Shown: positions 1-9,350 of the stretch, one piece after another
Layout of the letters: each line of letters begins with the position of its first letter
Numbering within the stretch: position 1 is the stretch's first letter
Assembly (NCBI GenBank): GCA_963931865.1
Contig: OZ007507.1
Span: forward strand, 20,424,140-20,488,139
Reading direction: 5' to 3'
DNA length: 64,000 nt
DNA from: Axinella damicornis
Taxonomy: Eukaryota > Porifera > Demospongiae > Axinellida > Axinellidae
Notes under the pieces: model-generated
Told to the model about the DNA's origin: nothing
The model's database searches: none
The model's input: the letters and a program-made list of their open reading frames with translations, nothing else
Program-made: the position numbers and the translations under genes

Positions 1-39
1 AGTAGTAGCTACTTGGCCTGCCCCAATCAGTCATCTCTC

Positions 40-184
40 CCTTTATAAACTGGATCGAGGGCTTGAATCATATAATATAGTTACAGGAAAGGGAGTATTG
101 CCTGAAATTTCTACCTCCAATCCAAGAACAATCCATAATTTCTCCTCATGCATAGATCCCGTGACACACATAATCATTACATAT
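40..184 (-). pseudogene. Decayed CBL-tail sequence downstream of copy A stop
   Basis: The minus strand at about 46-110 still spells NTPFPV then YDSSPRSSL followed by a stop. This matches [16 protein letters not shown] in the last exon of CBL (about 38940-38990). It is separated from the proline-rich exon by roughly 100 bp not present in CBL, and the frame is lost. The matching UBA remnant would lie left of the window. Confidence 0.6.
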
Positions 185-438
185 TCAATACGTAATACTA
201 GATACTGCGTTGCTGTTTGCATTTTTCTTCCGAGGAGGGAGCGGAGGACGATCCTCGGCAGGAACTTCTTCTCGTACACTTCGGTATGGGGGAAGGGGGG
301 GCGGATGGTTAACCAGACAAGGGAGTGGTGAAATATCCTTGTCGGTTTGCATTTCAGGCAGTTTAGTGACACCTGCAGTGGTGGCAGTGACAGTACTCGT
401 ACTGGTGGCACGAGCAGGTTGGCTGTGTCGCTGTTTGG

Positions 439-492
<54 letters not shown>

Positions 493-504
493 ACACACAC
501 ACTC
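185..504 (-). CDS. Copy A exon 13: proline-rich tail, shortened CBL last exon
   Basis: Acceptor CCCCAG before 504, entered in phase 1; stop at 185. The first half reads through a CA/poly-C microsatellite as Val-Cys repeats and then poly-Gly, where copy B has poly-Pro. The second half, from AAKQRHSQPARATS to [13 protein letters not shown], is close to CBL ([22 protein letters not shown]) with about 400 CBL residues missing between. PPPLPPY and PPLPPR are candidate SH3-binding motifs. The homopolymer length may be an assembly estimate, so the frame here is the least secure part of the gene. Confidence 0.6.
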
Positions 505-3500
505 CTGGGGTTGGAATTGGCTTCAAAAGTGGTCCATGAGTACCATTATACGTACCTGTTGACAGGTTTGCCTGCAGCAGCTGCTGCTGGATGTCTCTCA
601 GTGTCCATCTCTCAGGAACACAAGCCTGCGAGTAAGAATGACTATGGAGGTTACTAACAGACAATTTTTTTAAAAAACTCATACATGTGTCCCTATGCAT
701 GTAGGTACATATTTTATTATGATGTACCTCTAATTTATCCTCCACTGCCCACTGTTTGATATCCCCATGGCAAAACGGGCTGTTTGATTGGCCTGAGTCC
801 CGGAGACAGGTATGGCACATGAGGTGACTGCATGGCTCCATACGAGCATCTTCATCATTCTCAGCACAGATCTTGCACATTTGTGCATTCTGTTTGACAG
901 GGAGGGGAGGGGCTAGAAGGTAGGTTCGTTGAGACAGTCCTATGTGCAGAGGAAAATAGTAAAGGGTAAGTAATGTAGGCTCTTCAGAGACCACCCCCAA
1001 CATCTGATTTTTGAAATCCCCGCCCCTTCCCATTTCTGGATTACCAATATCATGCAGGTATGCTGAGACCTACGTGGAATTGGCTTCCAGTGTTAGCTAG
1101 TATGAGGACAATTACCTGTTGGCAGGTTTGCTTTAAGAAGATGTTGGATGTCTCTGAGTGTCCATCTCTCAGGAGAATGGGCCTGTGAGTAAGAATGGCC
1201 ATGGAGATTAGCTAGCTAAAAGAATGTCTATAGCTAGCTAAGTAGATCTTGTTTCCATATTAATTTGTCTCAAGAGTCAACTGTACTGTCATAAGACATA
1301 TTCATACCTCAACATTGTCCTCCACTGACTGCCGTATGCCAAAGGGGTCAATGACAACATCTTTGATCTCCTCACGGCAAAAGGGGCAGTTTGATTGGCC
1401 GGAGTCCCACCAATCACGCAGGCAGATATGGCAGATGAAGTGACCACACGGTTCCATATGAGCATTTTCATCATTCTCAGCACAGATCTTGCACATTTGT
1501 GCATTTTGGGGGACTGGGAGGGGAGGGGGTGGACGGTCTGTTCCTTGAGACAGTCCTGCATAGGATGAAGATTCTAGATTCACTCGCGTAGGATAAAACT
1601 CTTTGCTGGAATCATTATCATTCAATCCACACAGAACAGCTCACAAACAACATCTATAGTGCATGTCAGTACAGAACAAAATTGGTCCTGAAGGCCGTAT
1701 ACCTTTTGTCCGATTAGCTTGCAGTCGAACATCTCTCAGTGTCCACATGTCAGGAGCCTGCATGCGAGCGCAGAGCCAGAATAGTTATAGAGATCAGATA
1801 TCACTATTAGTGTATAGAACACATACTGTTTCAATATTAATTTTGGTGATTGTCATACCCCTCACTGTTACGTATACGATGACTGTGCTGTCACATGATT
1901 GTTACAGGATTGTCACATGACTGAAACATGATTGTCACAGGATGTCACATGACTTGTGTTGTTACACGGCTTTCACAAAACTCACCTCCAATTTGTCCTC
2001 CTCTGAGTGCAAAGAACCCTCGTCTAGGTCTTGTTCCTCCCCTTTCAGCTTGTGTAATTCCTTCTCCATTCCTTCCAGTTCTGCTCTCAGTCCAGCTATA
2101 CTTGTGTTCGTATATGGCCCTTCTCTTTCCAACTCTTGGATGTGAGCATCCTTTTCCAGCATTGCTTTATCCATTCCTTCCATTTCGGCTCTCAGTCCAA
2201 CTTTACTTGTGTTTATATACGTACTGCCTCTTTCCAGCTTTCGGATGTACGCATCCTTTTCCAAAACAGCCTTACCCATTTCCTCCATTTCTTCGACCCA
2301 TGTAGACACCTTTAGGTTTTCATACCGTGAACTCTCCTCCATAGCTGGTCCTGACGTCCTATGTGAGACAATGGCTGCATCTGTATCTTTCTCTTGCTTC
2401 CTCAGTTGTTCCAGCAGCCTATCATTCTCCTCCTTCAGGTGTTTGAGCTCTTCCTTTGCCTGAACCAATTCATCGTTCTTCACTTTCAACTGACTCTCAG
2501 CATCCGATATTGCTTTGTTGCTCTTGTCAAGCTTCCGTTTCAGCTCATCCTTTTTCTCACGCAGTCTCTCCATTTCTCTCTGGTTTGATTCAATGTGATC
2601 AACAAGATTCTGCTTCTGTTCCTTGTAACGCTTCAGCTTATCTTTGAGTTTCTGTTGAGCTTCCAAATTTGCGCTTGCTCCAGCCAGAGTGACCTCTAAA
2701 CCTCTGATAGTCCTCTCATACTCAAGCTGCTTGCTCTGCAGGTGGGCAATTTGGTCTTCTCTTTGTTCCAGCTTTTGTTGAAAGACCCTTTTATCTTCAA
2801 CCAACATGCTTGTATACTTTTGTGCAAACTCATGATTTTGTTGAGCTTCTGCAAAATCACCTTCCAGTTGATGATTTCTCTTGCTGCAAGCTTGCACCTG
2901 TGTTTCACCACTCTCAAGCTTTTTGCTGATTGCTTGGACTTTTTCCTTGAGTAGCTGCAACTCAGTATCCTGCATATAAGCAAATAAGCAATCAAACTCA
3001 CTTCAAATATGGTACGAATGCATGCATAATTATAGAGAACATACTGTACTTTCACTTGCTGACTACAGTACCTCTTTATTGCTGCATTGCTACACACACT
3101 TCAAGTTCGACAACCACCAACTCACCACCTCCTCTGAGGCTGACGTGACAGTATCATCTGTGGCAGTAAATTGGACACCTACAAAGAGAAAGTGCATTTT
3201 CCCTCAGTTTATACACAGCACTGTAGCTAACTAAATCACTTCCATAATGATGCAGCTGCAGGTGAATACAGAACAGCTAGTCCAAGTGCTGAATTCAGAC
3301 ATGGGTGTGGATCTCGCGTCAAGTGATACGCTGAACCCAACTACTGCAGTAACGTACCATGTTTGTCAGCAATTTTCTTTGCAATTCTGTTGTTTCCTGT
3401 CTTTGAGACGGCTTCCACCACCGCGTCCCATGACAGCGTGGCCCCACGCCTATCCAGGACAGAGTCTAACATCTCCAACTTGCACCTCCCCAGTCCCTGG

Positions 3501-6500
3501 GTACCGTAGTCTGCATGGATCTCGTTCAGTTTGTGCTTTGGGAGTCCAAAGTACAAACCCAGGTGCACCCAGCTGCCTGTTTCACAAAGCTCACGGTCCA
3601 AGTCCACCAGTTTAATCTCCTCTGTGGAAGCAGTACGTATATAGAGTTATGTCACGTGAGGTCAAAAATACTGTAAATTGGACAGTAAGCCATCCATCAA
3701 TCGTGTCTGTATGTTGCATTAGCTGTTTCTTGAATGATGATACTGCTACATGGTTTTGTAGCATCATAATGAGAGCATAAAGCATCGAGTGCTGCATGTA
3801 ATTTAGTAGGTATAGTAACGTACAGTGCTTCATGCTCTATGATTTCAGTGATTCGCAAAGATTCTGCCCAACCTGTATTTACTATGTCCCTCAATGCCAT
3901 TGTCATTGTGACCCAAACAGCGAGTTGACTCTTCAAAGGACTATGCTAGCTATCAACCTGTGGGTGACGCTTATCACACCATGGAAGTTGACTTATCAAA
4001 GTGATCTCCCTGGATTAAAAAAATATACAGTAACTTCGTTCGCTTCGAATTCAGCCACTACCTCCTCATTCGCCTGCATGAGCAGTCTAGCGGAAATTGA
4101 CTTCCGCTCAGAACACGTGCTGAATAGGGAAAGAAACTCATTAATGCAGTGCTTCATGTACAGAAGAACACAGCTTAGTCGTCTGCCTCTGTGAAGCTAC
4201 CACAGCGTGGTTGTGGCCCTTTGCTAACTGTCGGTCTCCACATGTAATGAAGTCTAGATCTCCATCTCAGTCTGGTCCAGCATGCCTAGAAAGCTTGTGT
4301 CCTTACCTGTAGCTAGCTCTATGGCATGTGGCTTCAGTAGCTAGCGCCCTTCATGTAAGCTGAAAAATGAACCAGGGGTTGGCTTGGGGTCAAATGACTT
4401 GCACAGATTTTCCGTTACACACCCACACATGTATAACCATGCATTGACTGAATGCACACAACTGGTTCCACTTTGCCGTGGACATGCAGTCCACATGCAC
4501 AATTACAATGGAACTTATGTGCAGGGTTAGATGCATATATATGTCAGAAGTTAATTTACTTGCCCAGCATACATAGGTGTGAAGCAATTGGTCAGCTAGC
4601 TTAACCATTCTGTATCTCAGATTTTTCAGCACCACTTCATATGACAGTTTAATTTCAACCAGCGAAGTCAGAATGTTTTAGGAGTGTATTTTAGCATCTT
4701 CTTTGTACATGTACTACGTTATGTGAAGGGGTATTGCGTCCAGGAGCAGCGAGCTTTGGTCAGGCAAATTGTAGTGGAGGCATTATGCGCATATGCATGC
4801 AGAGGCTGTGGAAATTTTTTGTTGGTAGTAGGCTGGTGTACGAAGCACACCTGTCTCGGGGAATGTCTCCAGGAAATTTTGGTGTCTTCCCTCGATATTT
4901 ACTGTGAAGGAGGAAGACCAGAACAAATACACAAATGACTAACCCCAACCTTTTGGCGAGTACTGCTTTGCCATTACAGCTGCACAAAAGCTTTCCTCGG
5001 GGGACAATGACAGTGACAATGAATCCTCTTGTTTGAACGAAGTCTCCTGATTCATGAGAAAATAGCAGACTGCATTGCTTGAGGTGTCTCGATTGGCAAT
5101 TTTACCTGGAGAAGCTAGCAGCCTAGGGCTATGTAAGCAGCGTGATCCATCGCATCCAGGAATGTCACAGGGAGCTAAGTGCCTCTCATAGATTAGGTGA
5201 TCATCAAAGCGAACAGGGGGTAGTTCTGAACTGCCTGTTGGAGATACATCACTCTGAGGGTCTGGGTTGTTGTGATCGTGGTTCCCATTGCCACTGGAAG
5301 TTGGAGACTGTCCATGGTAGGAAGTAAGGTCAGAGTAGTGAGGGACATCGATTGGGTCGGTTTGCTCTGCTGCAATCGCAACTGCATTTCCATCACCACG
5401 AAACAACCTAATAAGATGATGACATGTAGTCAGGAATTGTTCACTCCGCATCGAAGTGAGTCAAAATTTCCGTACTTATCTGACAATGGTTGTAACACTA
5501 GTAACATAAAGAGGTGTTTAAATTTATCTCAAGTAGCTACTAATATCATGCATGTGTACTAGTTGTCAGCCGTAGTTACACAGTGATTCAAAGTTCGAAC
5601 TGCGACCACTGCTTGTAATATACTAGCTGTTTCTCAATTATGACAAACATATTGCAGCCCTACAACTCACTTCCGCAGCATCTCCCTAAGAGTCTGTGCA
5701 TCTTTCAACCCAGCATACATCCACACCAGTCCTGGCCCACCCTCACAGTGCCGACCAATCTCGATAAAGAAAAGGTCTCCTGTACTTCCTCTCCTCCTCA
5801 TGTTGTGCAGTTCCCATGAAACGAGAGGGTGGGAGGAGTCTGCCGGATTGAAGATGCTTAGTTTTCCAACTGATCTGCCTGGGACTCCACTCTGGAAGGT
5901 CAGCACATTCACACCAGAAATGTTGCATCGTGTGCCTACCTCCTCAGGGAAGATGAAAACTGGCCATGCCGAGTCTGAAGGAGAAAGAGAGTAAATCAAC
6001 GGTAACTTGCTTCCTGCATGTTTAGCTATGTATAAGCACACACCACACATAGCTACATGCATTTGAAACAACCTGCCTGGGTACCAACTAGGCCAGCATA
6101 TACACTGGAGTGTTGAGCATGGAGAAAGCTCAAACTATGAACACTACTCTTACTCACATGATCGTTGTGTTTGTGTGAATGGTGTAAGGAATCTGTGTCA
6201 ATCCTCTGTTATCTGCATGGTAGCTCCTGCTAGGAGGAATTCTACCAACATGACTGCATGTGGAGGCATGGTTCCTTTCAGGATGTGGCAGTTAGTTACT
6301 GCATGACCTAGCTACATGTGACTATCGATCATCGGAACGTTAGGTCCATAGCACAATCCCTGTATAGCAAGTATAGGCCACAGAATATCATGTGACTATC
6401 GATCATTGGAACATTAGGTCCACAGCACAATCCCTGTATAGCAAGTATAGGCCATTGAAGAATATCATGTGACTATTGACAAGCGTGTATAATAATAAGA

Positions 6501-9350
6501 AGAGAGTATCGAACTCGCTATAGGCTAACGTTGAATGTATGCGGAAAGTAACGTGACATCCGGTATAGTGCTAATGTCAAAAACACAATCTTACCTGACA
6601 TAGACGCCATGGCTACCGTACCACAGCTAGCTAGCCTCTTTGACTCGACGATCAAGGCGTGCGTGCAGCAAGTAAACTCGGCCATATCGGGGAGTACAAT
6701 CGTTGACGAGTCCGTGTGGATCACGTGCACCATACTGGATGTCACGTTACTTTCCGCATACATTCAACGTAGCCTATAGCGAGTTCGATACTCTCTTCTT
6801 ATTATTATACACTCTTGCTATTGATCATTGGAACATTGAAGAATATCATGTGACTTGGAACATTAGGTCCATAGCACAATCCCTGTATAGCAAGACTTAG
6901 TATAGGCCATTGAAGAATATCATGTGATTATTGATCATTGGAACATTAGGTCCATAGCACAATCCCTGTATAGCAAGTATAGGCCATTAAAGAATATCAT
7001 GTGACTATTGATCATCAGAACGTTAGGTCCATAGCACAATCCCTGTATAGCAAGTATAGGCCATTGAAGAATATCATGTGACTATTGATCATCGGAACGT
7101 TAGGTCCATAGCACAATCCCTGTATAGCAAGACTTAGTATAGGCCATTGAAGAATATCATGTGACTATTGATCATTGGAACATTAGGTCTATAGCACAAT
7201 CCCTGTATAGCAAGTATAGGCCATTGAAGAATATTATGTGACTATTGATCATCGGAACGTTAGGTCCATAGCACAATCCCTGTATAGCAAGTATAGGTCA
7301 TTGAAGAATATCATGTGACTATTGATCATCGGAACGTTAGGTCCATAGCACAATCCCTGTATAGCAAGTATAGGCCATTGAAGAATATCATATGACTATT
7401 GATCATCGGAACGTTAGGTCCATAGCACAATCCCTGTATAGCAAGTATAGGTCATTGAAGAATATCATGTGATTATTGATCATCGGAACGTTAGGTCCAT
7501 AGCACAATCCCTGTATAGCAAGACTTAGTATAGGCCATTGAAGAATATCATGTGACTATTGATCATTGGAACATTAGGTCCATAGCACAATCCCTGTATA
7601 GCAAGTATAGGCCATAGAATATCATGCATAAACACACATGCAACTTTTTCGGAATATGACAGACGACTAATTTTTCAGAGTAAATGTGTTTGCTTCTACG
7701 AAATGCGAATAAGCTACACACTTTATGTGCTCTAAACATTTTCTCAAAGGATGGCCTGTCATACCTCACTAGCTACTTGGAACAGAAAAAAACAACAAGC
7801 AATTTCCCAGGCCATAGAAGTAGCTACTTGTCGACGTCGTATCCTGAATGACCACTAAAATACACAGATTACGTAGTTGCACTCCCAAGGAAACCAGATA
7901 GTAGACTGACATATACTTTTGGCTCATTAACAACTCAGTAATTCAGGAAAGTGAATCCCACGTACCAGCTCCATACTGAGTGGGGTCGAACTGGCAGCGA
8001 AATGACTCCTTTATAGGATTACTCCGAGGCTCCTCTGGAATTGCCGAATATGGGAACTGGACCAGTAGACGAAGTCGTCTCATCCATCTCTGATGCTGGT
8101 ACCCGGACTCCGCATGAAACTCGTGCATCTCAACGGGGGTAGTGATATAAAAGACATGTGATATGATGTTGATGTTTTGAAATCTGTTGTTGTGTAGGGA
8201 GAACACATCGTCAATCTTGGCACTAGCAAGTTCAATACACTTTTTCGGTTTCTGGCCCTTTTTAATGATTTCTTCATCACTGTGTTCAAAGAGCTTGAGC
8301 TGAGCTGAGTGCTGACTGGTACTGCCACAGTAGGCTACAACAACCCATTTCTGTGTGTGTGCGCATGCGTGTGGTGTGTGTGTGTGTGTGTGTAACAGTG
8401 TGTGTGTGTGTGTGTGTGTGTGATCATGAGCGTGTGTGTGTACGTGTTGAAAACCTAAAGGTCACCAAAAGTAAGGAACTCAGAACTCCACATTCCACAA
8501 TATCTTCCTCCCTCCCACTCAAAACTCTGGGATCAGGGAAAATGAGACAATGCATGAGCTCAATCCACAGTGTTGCCACCCAGTCAAGCAGGACTTGGGA
8601 CGGTCAGCCCAACTGCATGGAAAGCATGGAGCACCTAACTAGCCAGCAAACAAAAAGTAGGCCACCTTACATATAACAGCACAGCATATGCATGCACCTA
8701 GATGCCAGAGTCATAACTGCAGCCAAATAGCTACATAATTGCAGTGGCGTAGCCACACCCGGGCCTGCCCGGGCACGGGCCCGGGCAACTCGGTTCTGGG
8801 CCCGGGCAATAAACATTCCGAAAGGTTAATATAATTGTTATTACATGAGCACATGGCATGCTGTCTGTGTAACTGACGGTATTCGAATGCAGCAAGAGTA
8901 ACAGTGAGTCTGGTTCTGATGATAATCAGTCAGATGATGATCCAGTACTGAAAGAAACCTCGCGTCAGTTGTGAAGAGACATCCGGAGCGACTAGTCCCA
9001 GCGGTCCACCATCGACTACAGGTGCTCCAAACGGTTCAGCCCCTCCCCCTTCACCGGACAAAACGTCTCTCTGCAGCATAGATCCTCGTACATATGGAAC
9101 TTGAAGTGCAAAGCACGAAGGTGCCACGAGAGCCCATCCTGATAACTGAAAGTTAAGGCGAAAATTTTTTTCAGCGCTCCGCACCTCTATGCACTGCCTT
9201 CGGCAGCGTGCATAAACAGTGCCCTACCAATTCAATATTCCTGGCTACGCCACTGCATAATTGTACAATGAGCTCTTAACTCACCTTCAACGTGCCTTTA
9301 TTTTTGTGCAGCAACTGTCCACGCACCACTTCACGTCCATGGCTGGCCAT
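185..9350 (-). CDS. Copy A: PH - IRS-type PTB - Death - coiled coil - CBL-type RING fusion protein
   Basis: Predicted thirteen-exon gene; joined exons total 3486 nt, exactly 1162 codons with the stop, and every junction agrees in phase (0,1,2,1,1,0,0,1,0,1,0,1). Domain order by residue: PH about 8-115, IRS-type PTB about 152-250, linker 252-404 with possible phosphotyrosines, Death about 407-492, coiled coil 511-838, intact CBL-type RING about 875-915, a second damaged RING about 965-1010, three [13 protein letters not shown] mini-exons, then a short tail. PH plus PTB is the DOK/IRS receptor-adaptor head, acting at the inner face of the plasma membrane; the tail resembles the CBL gene at 38773-45495. 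I know of no described protein with this order. Function (a membrane-recruited, self-assembling E3 ligase) is inferred. Start ATG sits in AAAAATGGCC and is conserved in copy B. Expression cannot be judged from sequence. Confidence 0.75.
428..503. repeat. Poly-C and CA microsatellite inside exon 13
   Basis: About 48 C followed by about 12 CA dinucleotides. It lies within the predicted coding exon of copy A, so length changes would alter the protein. Confidence 0.95.
556..625 (-). CDS. Copy A exon 12: PERWTLRDI mini-exon
   Basis: Flanked by CGCAG acceptor and GTACGT donor, phase 0 in and 1 out. Encodes [17 protein letters not shown] and following residues, nearly identical to the CBL mini-exon at 41319-41382. 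Confidence 0.7.
728..939 (-). CDS. Copy A exon 11: damaged CBL-type RING
   Basis: Begins GLSQRTYLLAPPLPVKQNAQ, then [20 protein letters not shown] and a short final part ending SPFC. Compared with CBL the first Cys of the CPFC pair is Ser, and the Trp between the fifth and sixth ligand blocks (which contacts E2 enzymes in CBL) is deleted. It should not fold as a normal zinc RING. Donor GAG|GTACAT, phase 0. The frame also stays open into exons 12 and 13 if the introns are retained. Confidence 0.65.
1116..1182 (-). CDS. Copy A exon 10: PERWTLRDI mini-exon
   Basis: CACAG acceptor and GTAATT donor, 67 nt, phase 0 in and 1 out. Encodes [20 protein letters not shown]. It separates the two RING exons. 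Confidence 0.65.
1308..1555 (-). CDS. Copy A exon 9: intact CBL-type RING
   Basis: Acceptor ATGCAG, phase 1 in; donor GAG|GTATGA, phase 0 out. Reads GLSQGTDRPPPPLPVPQNAQ, then the [44 protein letters not shown]. All eight zinc ligands of a CBL-type RING are present, and the Trp that meets E2 in CBL is kept. Closest relative in the window is CBL exon 41620-42064. Confidence 0.8.
1703..1757 (-). CDS. Copy A exon 8: diverged WTLRD mini-exon
   Basis: ATGCAG acceptor, GTATAC donor, 55 nt, phase 0 in and 1 out. Encodes APDMWTLRDVRLQANRTK. It is the most diverged of the three mini-exons and directly follows the coiled-coil exon. Confidence 0.6.
1986..2969 (-). CDS. Copy A exon 7: long coiled coil
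   Basis: A single 984-nt exon of 328 residues from DTELQLLKEK to HSEEDKLE, rich in Leu, Glu, Lys and Gln in heptad spacing with few breaks, so a long parallel coiled coil is likely. The C-terminal part carries internal repeats (GLRAEMEGMDKAMLEKD, GLRAELEGMEKELHKL). Acceptor ATGCAG, donor GAG|GTGAGT, both phase 0. The ending EEDKLE is the same as the ending VEDKLE of the RING exon at 728-939, a hint of how the parts were joined. Copy B exon 13633-14610 is nearly the same. Confidence 0.85.
3126..3178 (-). CDS. Copy A exon 6: short linker exon
   Basis: TTTGTAG acceptor and GTG|GTGAGT donor, 53 nt, phase 1 in and 0 out. Encodes VQFTATDDTVTSASEEV, conserved at 14776-14828 in copy B. Confidence 0.7.
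3358..3621 (-). CDS. Copy A exon 5: Death domain
   Basis: 264 nt, phase 1 in and out. Starts EEIKLVDLDRELCETGSW and shows the Death-fold pattern: WVHLGLYFGLPKHKLNEI, RCKLEMLDSVLDR, LSWDAVVEAVSKTGN, IAKKIADKHG. Death domains mediate homotypic assembly in apoptotic and innate immune signalling. Conserved almost residue for residue at 15019-15282. Acceptor CCACAG, donor GTACGT. Confidence 0.82.
3690..4210. other. Conserved intron sequence between exons 4 and 5
   Basis: Two stretches, 3690-3940 and 4030-4210, match 15360-15560 and 15690-15890 in copy B. Open frames in one copy are broken in the other, and exon 4 joins exon 5 directly in the right phase, so I treat them as intron. A skipped or alternative exon remains possible. 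Confidence 0.4.
4950..5407 (-). CDS. Copy A exon 4: linker with tyrosine motifs
   Basis: Acceptor ATTAG, phase 2 in; donor AAAAG|GTTGGG, phase 1 out; 458 nt. Begins LFRGDGNAVAIAAEQ. The middle is Ser/Asn/Asp rich with tyrosines at PHYSDL and LIYERHL. The end LSPEESFCAAVMAKQYSPK is strongly conserved in copy B. Low predicted order; likely a phosphorylated linker as in the tails of DOK proteins (inference). Confidence 0.72.
5671..5974 (-). CDS. Copy A exon 3: IRS-type PTB domain
   Basis: Begins DSAWPVFIFPEEVGTRC and continues with NVLTFQSG, GKLSIFNP, LVSWELHNMRRRG, FFIEIGRHCEGGPG and the C-terminal helix DAQTLREML. The pattern LxSWxxxxxRRxG..FxxExGRxCxxGPG is the signature of DOK/IRS PTB domains, including basic residues that hold phosphotyrosine. 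304 nt, phase 1 in and 2 out. Donor GGAA|GTGAGT. Confidence 0.85.
6074..6137. repeat. Single-copy ancestor of the 61-bp satellite
   Basis: GGGTACCAACTAGGCCAGCA, then GCATGGAGA and GCTCAAACT, match one unit plus the right border of the 61-bp array at 19618-28534. Here it is present once, in the same intron of the paralogous gene. Confidence 0.75.
6310..7625. repeat. About 77-bp tandem satellite in copy A intron 2
   Basis: About twelve copies of a unit containing GACTATTGATCATCGGAACG and TAGCACAATCCCTGTATAGC. The array is interrupted by the inverted-repeat element at 6485-6812. A single related unit is at 28715-28765 in copy B. Confidence 0.9.
6485..6812. mobile_element. Long-TIR MITE inserted in the 77-bp satellite
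   Basis: Arms of roughly 80 bp in inverted orientation start GTGTATAATAATAAGAAGAG. The centre of about 160 bp contains on the minus strand an ATG (6685) opening 91 nt up to a consensus donor CAG|GTAAG (6595), which looks like a first exon. No clear target duplication. Confidence 0.7.
7966..8350 (-). CDS. Copy A exon 2: PH domain, main part
   Basis: Follows a CA-rich acceptor (CACACAG). Starts KWVVVAYCGSTSQ and includes KPKKCIELASAKIDDV, ISHVFYITTPVEMHEFHAES and the final helix QRWMRRLRLLVQF, with the single conserved Trp of PH domains. It then links through PFRCQ-like sequence to the PTB exon. 385 nt, phase 0 in and 1 out; donor GCTG|GTACGT. Together with exon 1 it makes a full-length PH fold of about 110 residues. 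Lipid specificity cannot be read from it. Confidence 0.8.
8352..8440. repeat. GT microsatellite
   Basis: Interrupted GT runs directly at the PH exon acceptor; the acceptor itself is inside the CA side of this repeat. Confidence 0.95.
8742..9255 (-). mobile_element. hAT-like MITE, family CAGTGGCG, copy 1
   Basis: Ends CAGTGGCGTAGCCA and TGGCTACGCCACTG, flanked by a perfect 8-bp duplication CATAATTG (8734-8741 and 9256-9263). An 8-bp duplication is typical of hAT transposons. Interior shares the block around GATGGGCTCTCG with 10339-10800, 28794-29357 and 30379-30945. No transposase. Lies in intron 1 of copy A. Confidence 0.85.
9285..9350 (-). CDS. Copy A exon 1: start codon and first PH strand
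   Basis: ATG at 9350 in AAAAATGGCC; encodes MASHGREVVRGQLLHKNKG and ends LK before donor AAG|GTGAG, phase 0. The pattern RGxLLHKxKGxL is the usual first strand of a PH domain and runs directly into KWVVV of exon 2. Conserved at 31165-31233. Too short to be seen as an open frame on its own. Confidence 0.75.

Noticed and set aside
5142..5562. Plus-strand frames opposite the linker exon
   Set aside because: Shadow frames of the minus-strand coding exon 4950-5407.
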